From positions 1-54,048 of the forward strand of contig JBAOKB010000114.1 in assembly GCA_037044905.1 (NCBI GenBank): 54,048 nucleotides of DNA, read 5' to 3'. Source of the DNA: Hortaea werneckii. Taxonomy: Eukaryota > Ascomycota > Dothideomycetes > Mycosphaerellales > Teratosphaeriaceae. The notes under the pieces were generated by a model. The model was not told the origin of the DNA, made no database searches, and saw nothing but the letters and a program-made list of their open reading frames with translations. The position numbers and the translations under genes are program-made. Each line of letters begins with the position of its first letter. The stretch's first letter is position 1. Positions 9,766-19,782 of the stretch are shown here, piece by piece.

Positions 9766-12700
9766 CGTGTGCTCAATTCGTGGAACCGGCAGGCAATCGG
9801 TGTATAGCACGTCACGATTCACTACTTTGTGGCAGCGACAAGATTTTGATGCCCATCAGCCACATCGAGCGGCGCTGAATGTATTGTTTGCAGTCAGACG
9901 ACGATCACCTCTCGATAACCTCCATCAAAGCATCGGAGCCTGACCTTCCTATCAAATGCTATCTTGCTCATTGGCCCCGAACAAAGGTAAGCCCACTACG
10001 CATTTCGATCACCGGAATAAGAAGACCGTGTGCATTAGGATCACATTTATACATTCCGTCCAGACTTAGCTGCGTCCAGTGATCGACAACAACCGAAGCG
10101 AGGCTGTTCAGGTTTCCAAAAAACGCGCTCTCATTTTGACATGGAATGTTCATCTCTTCCTTCATCAACGCTGTGGTGAAATTTTACCAGGAAGCTGCCG
10201 TGGTCAACTAACTGGCGTACGCAAAAGTTCCGATTGCTCGCTGCACAGAAGGACTAGACAAGATGAATAGTGTTCGCTAGAAGCTATGTCGCCCCGAGCC
10301 GCCCGAGAAATTGCGACTGGGCTTTGAGAGATAAAAGACAAGAATTTGTGTAATCTTGCAAAATGATCACCGTCAGCCTCTTAACTCGAATGTTTACAGG
10401 CGACGACTTAGGCGAGACAACATCTGACTTTCTCAGTTCTACATAGTGGCTTGATGTGGTGCTTTATCGGGCCATGTCAATTTGACGGCGAGCGCGCTCT
10501 AGTGAGGATTCTTCTCCCTTCATTGGCTTTATTTTCCAAGTCTCTCCCACTCATGGTTGTAAACTCTCTGTGGAGTTTAGATTGGCGATCGCTGCCAAAC
10601 ATTCGCAATATTACAATTTCGAAGACAGAAGAGTCTTGCAGTGCGTTTCCAACATTCATCAAACCACAGAACTTGAGTCGGATCATTGCGAACGTCGCAG
10701 ACCGACACCGTCGATGTGTCCATTGCTTCCCAAACTTACTCTACATTCTGCATACCAATGACTTCTTCGCGAAATATTCGAGCTTGCAAAATTCCGTACC
10801 TTCGATCTGGCAGGACGTGTACATGTCGAGAGAATGTCACGTTTGTTTTGACTATAGAGACTGAAGGCACCAAGATCCGATGCTAATGTGATAGCCGACC
10901 AGAGAGTCGCGGCGCATATGAGCATAGATGACAGGCCATGTATTCTCTGCTCCAACGATCAGTCTCGCCGTCAATGATCCTTGCTGCAGTGGTGACATAA
11001 GTGTTCCAACGCCGTCTAGTATCGATCAATCACACCAATCTGTTCACGTTCACTCACTCGAATAATGCGCTCTATTCGCTCATGCGTCTTCCCGTTCGGT
11101 TTCAAGAGCGGGTTGTAAAGGCCTCTCTCTCACTATCGAACACAGTTTCCAAACCGTATGAGCAGCTTGTCATAGTCACGTATAACACATGAACAAGCAA
11201 TACATTGCTACAGCGGTGCCACGAGCCGGTCACCTGGACAAATGTGGCAATTGCCTCGAACAGCTTTCATACCGCATATTATGGCCATTCGATTGTGCTC
11301 TTGAGGTAAAACAAGGAAGAAGAGTCGACGCACGCTGTAGAAAGCGTCACATGGTACCCATTTTACGACGCTGCGTTGACGAGCAAATCCTTCTGCTTTC
11401 GTGAGAGGAGGGGTGTACTTGTATATGACGTCAGAAGCCCTTTTTTTAGTCGTGACCACGGAGATCTTGATCTGCTTCTGGCAATTCTCTGCTTTTCGCT
11501 GTTAAATTGTTTGCTGCGCCCGCCTGCCCTGGAAAGGTAGTCTGAGGCCACTGCTGATCTCGCGCCTCTTGCAAGCTTTACTGGGATACTGCGTTGGCAA
11601 AGCCACTTGTCAAGACGCATTCATTCCATTTTTTGACGGTACGTAGTAGCAGCCTCAACCACTGATGCTGTACATACGTCGTTCTCATACTAATGGAATG
11701 GCAAGCGCAGCCTTTATCAAAAGAACCGACGCAGCGCTTCTGGCATTCTAAAAAGACGGAGAAGATCTGAGATGGTATCGACTGCTGGCCTGTCCTCCAG
11801 CCAGATTGAACATTACCAACACTTCAACGCCATCGTGACGGCCAACAAAGCGAAGGTGCTCTGATTGAGTCGCTTACAGCCGCTGCACAAAATCATTGGA
11901 CGTTCTAACTTGTGGCATGGCCTCTTAGTTGCGCCGGCAGGTATGTCTAAACTTTTGAAATTGCTGTGATGGACCTTGCCCTTCAAGATCAAATGTATTC
12001 CACGACATTATGCAGGTAAATCCTACACATCTTCATCCGATCGAAAGCGTTGAGTCGAGATCGACGAGAAACATTTTACTATTTAGCAATGCGTCTTCGT
12101 GATGGAAAGAGTCAGCGTCGACCGTACAACCATGTAGTCCGATGACACTTGACGAGAAATGACGAAGGTGACAAATAGGCAGCGAGACCTCAATCATAGA
12201 AGAGTGTAATCAATGAAGCCTGAGTCGATGCGAGCAAGGTATATACTCTGTTCAACCAAGACTACAGCCCGAACACGATGCTGTGATAGCACGGGTAATC
12301 TTGGGGACTAATAGCCTTCGTTGCGGCTGTATTTACGTCCTACATAGGCGGCGACCTAATATTGGAACACACATCGATTCAAGCATCTAGCTTTAACCAT
12401 GTGCGGTTGCATCCGCACGTACCCAGTACCGCAGCACGTAAAGTCCGCGGGTATCTCGATGGCAACGATGATGACGGCAGTAAACTCCTTCCCCGCATGG
12501 AGGATCTGCGGGGATGCAGCTACAGTACCACCGACCTTACCAACCTCGCCAACCTCACCACTGTGCCACTGTATGGCAGGAAGCACTCATCCTCCACTTG
12601 AACCTTGGATTCTCACCGAATCGATGTCCTTAGGGACTTCTTTGGAACGATGTCAAAACTGCGAAGAGGCTGGATGACTGTCATGCAACATACGGCGGAC

Positions 12701-13353
12701 CCAAAGAACCATCACACCTCGACCTTCGCCGCACCTGCAGTGATCAACGACGGTTCCTCTGGAGGACCCAGACAATTGCTGGTCGATGTCGATTCAATTC
12801 CTGCGACAGCATTACTACCACCTTAACGATGGCTCCTACCCATCCTTCTCTCCAAGCGTCTACTCCACGGAGCTCCAAGGTTCTCCGCAGGAAATATGCT
12901 TTTACATCTATGCTCCTACATGCCAAGGAACAAAAGTCAAAGTATTTTTGACATCTTTCTATGCACCTCGCCAATAGATTCGAGAGGTTGGAGGCCACCA
13001 GAAGTTCTTTCGCTCATGATTCGAGTCAAACGAGCCGTCTTTACGACCGAATCGAGCGATTGATTCGCTGTTCTATACTTTGGATCAGTCCTTTACACTT
13101 TTAGAGAGCTCGCGAGACGGGCTTGGCCTTGCTCTAGGAGCCCGCGGCTTCTTAGTGTCCTCGTATTCGATGGAATCACTTGCAATATTGCATCTCCCAA
13201 GCCATGTATAGTTCACGCCATGCACGAGTGCAAGAGCACCTGATCCCGTCGCCAGCCACTGCCATATCTTGGAGGATCAAAAATAGACACCATAGGTATG
13301 ACAACAGTCTACCAGGCCGCGGGTTCCACGAGCCTTTCAGTAGAGAGCAAAGG
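9766..13353. other. 3.6 kb gene desert
   Basis: No open frame with recognisable motifs, no tRNA, no transposon termini and no RIP signature. Base composition is near that of the genic regions. It includes the promoter side of the secreted-protein gene that follows. Confidence 0.45.
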
Positions 13354-13359
13354 TATAAG
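13354..13359 (+). promoter_or_regulatory. TATA-like box of the secreted-protein gene
   Basis: TATAAG within AGGTATAAGAC, about 130 bp upstream of the ATG at 13488. The interval is pyrimidine-rich (CTCGCCTTTCGCTTTTTCCTC), as is common just upstream of highly expressed fungal genes. Confidence 0.4.
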
Positions 13360-13487
13360 ACTGCCCATCATCTCCAGATTCTGAACGAGCACAACTCAAG
13401 AGTCTTCGCTATCTCGCCTTTCGCTTTTTCCTCGTCTTTCGAGCTCGTTTCTACAGTTCTATTAGAGCATATCACCGCTTTTCCAAA

Positions 13488-14299
13488 ATGCATTTGACTG
13501 CAACAGTTGTGGCAGCGCTCGCCTCCAGCGGCATTGTCGCTGCATTGCCTGGTGATGGTGGTTGGAAGAACAAGAACAACGGCTGGGGCGAGGAGCTGAA
13601 GACTGAATGTGCAACGTCGTCGACTTGCAAAGCACAGTACGTCCCCGGACACATGTCATTGCTTTGAAGGCTGTCTAAACGATCATTGCGTTCTTGGACC
13701 TGACCATTCTTCTCCTAGATACACCACCTACCACGAGACACAGGAGAAGCCCTACACGGAGACGGTTACGGAAACCGTGTACAAGCCATCTGTCATGCAC
13801 ACCCAGGTGCACAGTGCCTACCCGACTACGGTCTACAGTAAGTCATACAACCTCATCTACGAAATGACACCTTATAATTAGACGACCTGAGACTGACCGC
13901 GATCCAGATACTGTCCATGTCACCAAGACAAGGCATGTCACAGTCCACACTACTGTTCCATACAAGAGCACTAGCTATACGACCAAGTGCGTCACCGAGC
14001 CAGTCATCATCTCGACCTACTCGGCTAGCGATGTCACTTCCGAGGTCCCATACACCGAGGAGCAGAAGCAATCCCATGTAGAGACCCGTACGACCGAGGT
14101 CCCACAGGATATCACTACTTCCATGCCGTACCCTGAGACGAAGTATGTCACCAAGTACCAGCATGTTACCAAGGAAGTCACCAAACCGGCTGGTGAGAAG
14201 TGCGAGACCCAGACTACTTGCGAGACCAAGACTATGGGAGGACACGGCGGACGAGGTGGCTGGGGCGGTAAGGGCTGGGGTGGCAAGGGCCATCACTAG
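13488..14299 (+). CDS. Secreted Thr/Tyr/Val-rich protein with Gly/Trp tail (three exons)
   Basis: Exons 13488-13636, 13719-13837 and 13908-14299, introns 82 and 70 nt with GT-AG ends; total 219 aa with matching phases. The protein starts MHLTATVVAALASSGIVAAL, a signal peptide with likely cleavage near residue 20. The mature part is rich in short Thr/Val/Tyr/Lys repeats (TETVTETVY, TKTRHVTVHTTV, TKYVTKYQHVTKEVT) and a few Cys, and ends in a tail of GG-W/H units (GGRGGWGGKGWGGKGHH). This composition is typical of fungal cell-wall or surface structural proteins. I see no GPI signal or enzyme motif. Function unknown; wall association is inferred. Confidence 0.85.
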
Positions 14300-14316
14300 A
14301 AGATGGTTGGAAGCTC

Positions 14317-14424
14317 AGCAAGATTTTATGCAGTGTGATGTTTTATGATCGATGGGTAAAAGATGATGACATTCTTTGTAAGAGGACAGATGAGCATTGT
14401 TCATAAGAGATGGTGGAATTAATG
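14317..14424 (+). repeat. 3'-UTR repeat, copy A
   Basis: Begins 18 nt after the stop of the secreted-protein gene. It matches copy B at 21551-21659 over about 108 bp, including the blocks ATGCAGTGTGATG, GACATTCTTTG and GAGATGGTG in the same order and spacing. Both copies are on the + strand, directly 3' of + strand genes that are otherwise unrelated. Confidence 0.75.
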
Positions 14425-14843
14425 TAAATTATGAGATCATACAATCTATGACAATTCCCATGCGAGGGTCGTTGTGGTATCGATCTCGACAACAATAACG
14501 CTTGGACAGCGCATTGTGAATCAAAAACTGACCGCAATCTCCGTTCCTTGTGCTCAAGAGGTTTCGCCATGGCGGATGTTAGAAGTTCAATCTGTCCAAA
14601 TGCCGTTTGTATAAGTCGGTAAACTTTGTCATCATCGAAAGTATATGGCACCGCAACACACAAAAGAACTACGTTTGCGAGTGCAGCGGGAGGCATGAAG
14701 AACGCCGAAAAGTCTTGAACGTAGAGTAACATGAAGTCGAATTTGGAGAGTATTACCAGACAATAAGCACAAGTCGTACCCTCAGCCATCTTCCTTCACT
14801 TCTAGGAAGCCAAGATCTTACACCCAGAATCGCTAGGCTGTTA

Positions 14844-16658
14844 TCAATAGCATGTCGGTACGCTACTCGTTGCATCGTGAACGTCTTGAGTGGGAAGCTG
14901 ATGCGATAGCGTCTCTGGCCAAGAGTCGAGTAGTCCATCTTGATTGTCGAATTGACCCATGAAATCATCCTCAAGGTAAGTAATTCTTCCAGGCGAGCTA
15001 TCCCTCTGCTCAGTCGGAACGCTGACAAGTCTTGGAAGGGTTGGGAGTGCAAGGCCTAGTTCTGTGAATCGAGCTTGCATCAAGGGCAACAAAGCCTCAT
15101 TGCCGCCGCGAAACCCTCCGAGCACCTTTGCTAAATACATCAAGTGCTCTTGAGGCCCCGTCCAAATGGTCTCGTGCTCGCGACATTGTGGCATACAGAC
15201 CATGACGTCGGCTAGAGCGTTCACAAAGTCAAACAGCTTGTATTCCATCCCAGAGCCATGGGCCTCAAGGCAGTCGACTGTGATCGTGGAGACTTCTGAC
15301 AGGAGCTCTGACACCAAACGTAAAGGGAATAGTAGACTCGTAATAGCTCCGTTCGAGTCAGTGGACATGTCCACTCTGAAAAGCACCAATCTCCAAAGGC
15401 GAAGCCGCAGCCAATGCTGTGTAACTCCGACGTCAGCCTTCTGCAGCTGGCTGTAAGGTTGACTAGGCGTAGGCAACTCAAGTAGCTTGCTGTGAACAAC
15501 TGAGGGTGCCGTTATAGCGGCACCTTCATCTGCGGATGTGTCCGAAAGCGCTTTAAACATGTCACAGAGTGACACAAAGGCTGATAACATATAGTTTCCA
15601 GTGGTTTGACTTGGTGTTGGGAGATTCGGATCAAGGATTAGGGAACATGGCAAGTTGTACTGGAGCGCGTGAGCCTGTTCGGTGATGTATAGTAGCCACA
15701 CTAGGCGAAGATGATGATTCGCCTGCGTCTCCGCAAGGTTATCGTAATGGCTCGGCTTGTGGAGGTCAAGCATATGAGCCATAGAGATTGCTTCCCGGAG
15801 CAGGAGGGTGCTGGTCGCCTGTTTCTTAACGTGCAAATACGATACGTGCAAGAAGAAGGATGCGCAGATGGCGTCCTCAGAAGGATGCTCTCGATAATCA
15901 TTTGCTCGGCGGAGAGACTCAATCTCATCTATCATGGATTCCGGGTGCAGTGCCGTCCCATTGGCATCGGTCGCCGCGAGCTGGAGCTGAAGGATTGTGG
16001 CGACGCATATGCTGGATGCCACTGCATACGATATATCGTCGCCCGATGTGTGCAAGCGTGCCAATAAAGAATCTCGGCTCGCGATTGGCCAGACCGGACG
16101 AAGTCGGTGATGATAGATATCCAAATACAGGGTGAGATGCTCTAAGCTGACCCTGTACGGATACGTCGTTGGGGGCGGCGGACTTGGTGCCGCTGCTGCT
16201 CGAGGCAACTCGTCGCCGATGAGAGAGTCGGGAGTAGTGGTAGTAGTAGTAGTAGTGGTAGTGGTAGTGGTAGTAGTAGTACTAGTAGTAGTCGGCGGGT
16301 ATTGCTCTGGCGGGCGCCGGAGGAGGTCGGGGTCATGGACAAGCCTCCGTTCGTGTCGATCGCCTGGTGAGAATTGCGACGGATCGTTCTGGCGTTGCTG
16401 CAGTCTGGCCAGTTTGTCACGCGTCTTTCCTTGTATGCCTTTAGGACCGGACTTGTGGCGTTGTCGGAGTCTGGTACAGTTTAGCGAGGCGTTGGTGCAT
16501 CCCGCACACGGCGTGTGCCCGTTGCATCTGATCCGTCTCACCGAGCAGGCATCACATACTCGTCTCGGGTTCATCATGGAAATCTTGTCTTCATCCAAGT
16601 CACAGTTGGGGAGAGTAGATCTTAGTGCGGCGAGCGGAGGCGACTTGCTCCGCACCAT
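14844..16658 (-). CDS. Zn2Cys6 transcription factor, MalR/AmyR-like
   Basis: Single open frame of 604 aa starting at ATG 16658 (a second start, MMNPRRVCDAC, lies at residues 28-29). The zinc cluster reads CDACSVRRIRC then TPCAGC and LNC (Cys 35, 38, 45, 51, 54, 61), followed by a basic KSGPKGIQGKTRDKLARL segment resembling AmyR/MalR-type regulators of starch and maltose genes. A poly-Thr run (about residues 122-139) separates it from a fungal-specific middle homology region (starts near HLTLYLDIYHHRLRPVWPI). Role: nuclear activator or repressor of carbohydrate genes. Its position beside a GH13 maltase and an MFS sugar transporter matches the MAL cluster layout known in Aspergillus. Assignment to maltose rather than another sugar rests on this context. 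Confidence 0.82.
   Translation of the reverse strand: MVRSKSPPLAALRSTLPNCDLDEDKISMMNPRRVCDACSVRRIRCNGHTPCAGCTNASLNCTRLRQRHKSGPKGIQGKTRDKLARLQQRQNDPSQFSPGDRHERRLVHDPDLLRRPPEQYPPTTTSTTTTTTTTTTTTTTTTPDSLIGDELPRAAAAPSPPPPTTYPYRVSLEHLTLYLDIYHHRLRPVWPIASRDSLLARLHTSGDDISYAVASSICVATILQLQLAATDANGTALHPESMIDEIESLRRANDYREHPSEDAICASFFLHVSYLHVKKQATSTLLLREAISMAHMLDLHKPSHYDNLAETQANHHLRLVWLLYITEQAHALQYNLPCSLILDPNLPTPSQTTGNYMLSAFVSLCDMFKALSDTSADEGAAITAPSVVHSKLLELPTPSQPYSQLQKADVGVTQHWLRLRLWRLVLFRVDMSTDSNGAITSLLFPLRLVSELLSEVSTITVDCLEAHGSGMEYKLFDFVNALADVMVCMPQCREHETIWTGPQEHLMYLAKVLGGFRGGNEALLPLMQARFTELGLALPTLPRLVSVPTEQRDSSPGRITYLEDDFMGQFDNQDGLLDSWPETLSHQLPTQDVHDATSSVPTCY
16233..16292. repeat. Trinucleotide microsatellite inside the MalR-like gene
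   Basis: (GTA/GTG)n on the + strand, encoding an almost pure Thr tract in the regulator on the minus strand. Because units are 3 bp, length changes would alter the linker without breaking the frame. Confidence 0.9.
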
Positions 16659-16734
16659 TATTGGTAAGTACCGTGTGCTACGGCGACTAGACCTTTTGGC
16701 GCTTGGCTAGCCCTTGGGAGAGTTTTACACTAAT

Positions 16735-17215
16735 GTGTAGTCCCATCTCATCGTACTAATCGTATCTTCTTCTTAGGCAGTTAGATATAATAGTACTTTT
16801 GAATTACCTACCTAGGTAGTAGCTTCATTAATTTATAAGGAAAGCCTAAGCCCTAAATATTTAGTACTTACTTTTTAGGTTAAGTTATAATAGCCCTAAG
16901 GGTAAATTTAGCTAGTATACTACCTAGAAGAATATAAAACAATAGATCTACTCTATAGTAATAGATCTAATAATACTAGTAGATCTATAGTATATACTAA
17001 TTACTAAGTAGAAGCCTTTCTCGTAAGTTAATACTATATAGCTATAGGATTTATAATTATTCTTATATATTTATTTACTTATTGTAGAAGAGACTCTATA
17101 GTAATACTAGATTATCTAATAAACAGAATTATAATTAAAGAAGATAATAGCTACGATAATGTCTCATGTATTTTTTTTTTTCTTTAAGAGCTTAATTAAA
17201 GACTTTTCATCTTTA
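16735..17215. mobile_element. Small RIP-mutated AT-rich island between regulator and maltase
   Basis: About 480 bp that are very rich in TA with hardly any CA or TG, abruptly unlike the flanking genes. It includes a 12-13 nt T run at about 17169. The composition is that of RIP, which acts on duplicated DNA, so this is probably the remnant of a short repeat or transposon. I found no terminal inverted repeats, target duplication or reading frame, so its class is open. Confidence 0.5.
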
Positions 17216-17220
17216 CTAGG

Positions 17221-19005
17221 CTATAGTCTACTACTAACCCCCGACTGTGTACATACAAAGGACTCAAAAGGCCGTAGGGAGACAGACTTTGAGGTCGAGT
17301 GAACCTCTCCATGAGTCGAAAGCAGGACGGTCTCGTCTTTGGGACTTCTCGTTCCTGACGGAATGCCCCACTCGATCGAAACCGCCCGGAAGTTGCACAC
17401 AACCATGATCGACTCCCCATGGAAGCTTCTCCTATAAGCAAAAACGTCCTCGTTGTCCCCGTCAAGCATCTCGAAGCTGCCATACACTAACACGTCCACC
17501 TTCCTTTTCCGCAAACGCAAGATGGCCGCCCAATATTCGAAAGGACTATCGGGATGGCCGACTTGATCGTGAGCGTTGCACTGGTTGTAGGTATCGTTGA
17601 CACGGAACCATGGGTTACCAGTCGTAAACCCTGCATGGCGATCGTTGGACCATTGCATCGGCGTTCGAGCGTTATCCCTCGATTTGGCATGGTATTGACT
17701 CTTGGCGAGGGCTTTGGCCTCTTCGTCTTGTGGCCGGGCTGAACACAGCTCCTTCCAGTGGTTGAGCGTCTCGAGATCCTTAAACTCGTCCATGCTCCAG
17801 TCGGAGGGAATGCTGGACATCCCAAGTTCTTGACCCTGATAAAGGAACAATGTCCCGCTCTGGAGACCCAGGAACGTTGCAAACATCTTCGCCGCCTGCT
17901 GGCGAAACTCGGGCTTGTCCGAAGCCCACCGGGAGATGGTGCGTGCCTGGTCATGATTCTCAAGATACAAAGCATTCCACCCTTGGTTTTCGTACATGAA
18001 CCGCTGCCACTTGTCGACAATGCTCTTAAGATCGGACAGCTGCCATTCGTGGGGGGTGAACTTGCCCCCATGCCCGTGGTCGATCCCCTCCACTATCTCA
18101 AAATTGAATATCATGTTAAGCTCGTTGCGACTGGCACCTACGCATCGTAAGATCTCATCAGGATCCTCCACCCACGGCATCTCTCCTACGTTGAAGGCGT
18201 CATATTCTTTCATAATGCCGCCCATCACCTGGAGAAACTCATGTATCCTTGGACCATTCGCGTAATGTTGCGACCCATGATGATATTGCTGATCGTGGTG
18301 GATGACTTGCGCATCTGGCAGCGCTGGGTCTTTGCTGATTAGGTTGATGACATCCATGCGAAAGCCATCCACGCCTTTGTCCAGCCAGAAGCGCATCGTG
18401 TCGTAGATGGCTTGCCGCATGGCGTCGCAGTCCCAATTCAAGTCCGGCTGCTCTTTCGCGAAAAGATGGAGATAATATTCGCCCGTCAACTCATCGTAAG
18501 TCCACGCGCTGCCACTGAAATAGGAGCTCCAGTTATTGGGTGGCTGCCTGTTGCCCTGAGCATCGTACCGTGGCTTCCGCCAAATGTACCAGTCACGATG
18601 AGGATTGGTCTTCGAGGACCGAGATTCACGGAACCATAAGTGTTGATCCGAGGTGTGGTTTACAACCAGATCCATGACCAGCTTAAGGCCTCTTGAATGT
18701 AAGCCGGCGATAAGCCTGTCCACGTCCTGCATGGTCCCGTATCGTCGGTCGATTGCCCTATAGTCGGCGATGTCATACCCCATGTCTACAAGCGGGCTCG
18801 TGTAAATCGGACAGACCCAGACCACGTCTACCCCAAGCGTCTTGATGTAATCGAGCTTGTCAATAATGCCGGGGATGTCGCCAATGCCATCGCCGTTGGA
18901 GTCTTTGAACGAACTCGGATAAATCTGATAAATGGATGCTTCCTTCCACCAGGCTCGCTGGACATCTGGCACGCAGGTCGGCTGCAGATGGACGTTCGAG
19001 TCCAT
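17221..19005 (-). CDS. GH13 alpha-glucosidase / maltase
   Basis: Single-exon gene of 594 aa, the usual length for fungal intracellular maltases and isomaltases (GH13 subfamily 40); no signal peptide. It would hydrolyse terminal alpha-glucosidic bonds of maltose or isomaltose-type sugars in the cytoplasm. The (beta/alpha)8 barrel motifs are intact: WWKEASIYQIYPSSFKDSNG at the N terminus; region I DLVVNH (residues 112-117); region II GFRMDVINL with nucleophile D218; region III NVGEMPWV with acid/base E275; region IV ENHDQAR with D352. The C-terminal domain ends LRPFESFVC, as expected. It is divergent from the sugar transporter across a 777-bp promoter, and the regulator gene lies downstream on the same strand. 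The stop codon is only a few bases from the RIP island. Maltase versus isomaltase preference is not certain. Confidence 0.93.
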   Translation of the reverse strand: MDSNVHLQPTCVPDVQRAWWKEASIYQIYPSSFKDSNGDGIGDIPGIIDKLDYIKTLGVDVVWVCPIYTSPLVDMGYDIADYRAIDRRYGTMQDVDRLIAGLHSRGLKLVMDLVVNHTSDQHLWFRESRSSKTNPHRDWYIWRKPRYDAQGNRQPPNNWSSYFSGSAWTYDELTGEYYLHLFAKEQPDLNWDCDAMRQAIYDTMRFWLDKGVDGFRMDVINLISKDPALPDAQVIHHDQQYHHGSQHYANGPRIHEFLQVMGGIMKEYDAFNVGEMPWVEDPDEILRCVGASRNELNMIFNFEIVEGIDHGHGGKFTPHEWQLSDLKSIVDKWQRFMYENQGWNALYLENHDQARTISRWASDKPEFRQQAAKMFATFLGLQSGTLFLYQGQELGMSSIPSDWSMDEFKDLETLNHWKELCSARPQDEEAKALAKSQYHAKSRDNARTPMQWSNDRHAGFTTGNPWFRVNDTYNQCNAHDQVGHPDSPFEYWAAILRLRKRKVDVLVYGSFEMLDGDNEDVFAYRRSFHGESIMVVCNFRAVSIEWGIPSGTRSPKDETVLLSTHGEVHSTSKSVSLRPFESFVCTQSGVSSRL

Positions 19006-19271
19006 TGGAGACGTCGTCGAAGACCAAAGGACGATGGGAAGGAGGATGGATTGATGAACTGCTAGAACCAGACCTACATGTACTGTAATCGCCTGGGGTT
19101 TGCCGTCGTGTCGAGATAGGAAGACATGCTCTCGCCTTAATAAACCATGTCCGGGACATTGCTCGGGAGGATTGTATACAGACTCAAGACCAGATCATGC
19201 GGCATGGGGCAACGTAAACGCATTACGGCCACGGTCATGTCCAAGAGAGTTCCATCCTCACAATTAGAGTT

Positions 19272-19408
19272 TCGCATCGATTTTCGGATCAATCGTCGCT
19301 TGCATTCCCGCTTCATCATTTTCTCCGCCCCAGTCGTCTCGCATGGATTCTCGCATCAATCTTCGCATGGATTCTCGCATCAATCTTCGCATGGGTCCTC
19401 GCCTCAAT
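19272..19408 (+). repeat. 24-bp tandem repeat in the divergent promoter
   Basis: Two exact units start at 19339 and 19363 (TCGCATGGATTCTCGC... , 24 bp each) and a third, partly changed unit at 19387. Two more diverged units start at 19272 and 19296, in the same 24-bp step. Each carries TCGCAT/TCGC and CATCAAT-like cores, so about five units lie between maltase and transporter. Confidence 0.85.
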
Positions 19409-19660
19409 AATACTCAATTCTAGCATAAACTCTCACTTCAAACCCGCGCACAGATGCTCGGTCAGGAAGAAGACGCCATCTGAGGCGTGCGCGTCCGTGT
19501 GCATCGCCCATGTGATGCCACTACACTACCGCCACCCTCCGCTTCCATTCTCCACGATGTCCGCATTGGGATCTGTGGGGAGGAAAGTCAGCGCAAGCCT
19601 GGAAGCATCTACAAGTCACAAACTTCGCCGTCTGGCTGGTTGGTGAGAGCTCGGAAGAGG

Positions 19661-19667
19661 ATATAAG
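19661..19667 (+). promoter_or_regulatory. TATA-like box of the sugar transporter
   Basis: ATATAAG in GAGGATATAAGGGG, about 120 bp before the ATG at 19783, followed by a pyrimidine-rich leader (CTCTCCTCCTCCTC). Confidence 0.45.
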
Positions 19668-19782
19668 GGGACAGAGAAGCCCTTGTCTTCGTCCCATCAC
19701 TCTCCTCCTCCTCATTATCATCATCCAGAACCTCCTTCACCAGCACATCCTTCTCCTCAAATTCATCGCTGTGTCCATCGCT

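Larger units (their letters stand above)
19006..19782. promoter_or_regulatory. Divergent promoter, maltase (-) and transporter (+)
   Basis: 777 bp shared by two divergent sugar-use genes. It holds a 24-bp tandem repeat (19272-19408) and a TATA-like box for the transporter. I looked for CGG-N8-(C/A)GG sites bound by AmyR-type factors and found no exact match. Confidence 0.6.

Noticed and set aside
10451..10955. 137-codon frame on + and 90-codon frame on -
   Set aside because: No domain or signal peptide that I trust; composition not distinct from the surrounding desert.
12356..12998. Cluster of 60-90 codon frames on both strands
   Set aside because: Overlapping frames of similar length with no motif or splice continuity.
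19147..19410. 87-codon open frame through the 24-bp promoter repeat (SHGFSHQS units)
   Set aside because: The unit length is a multiple of three, so any frame stays open by construction; it lies in a divergent promoter and has no other support.
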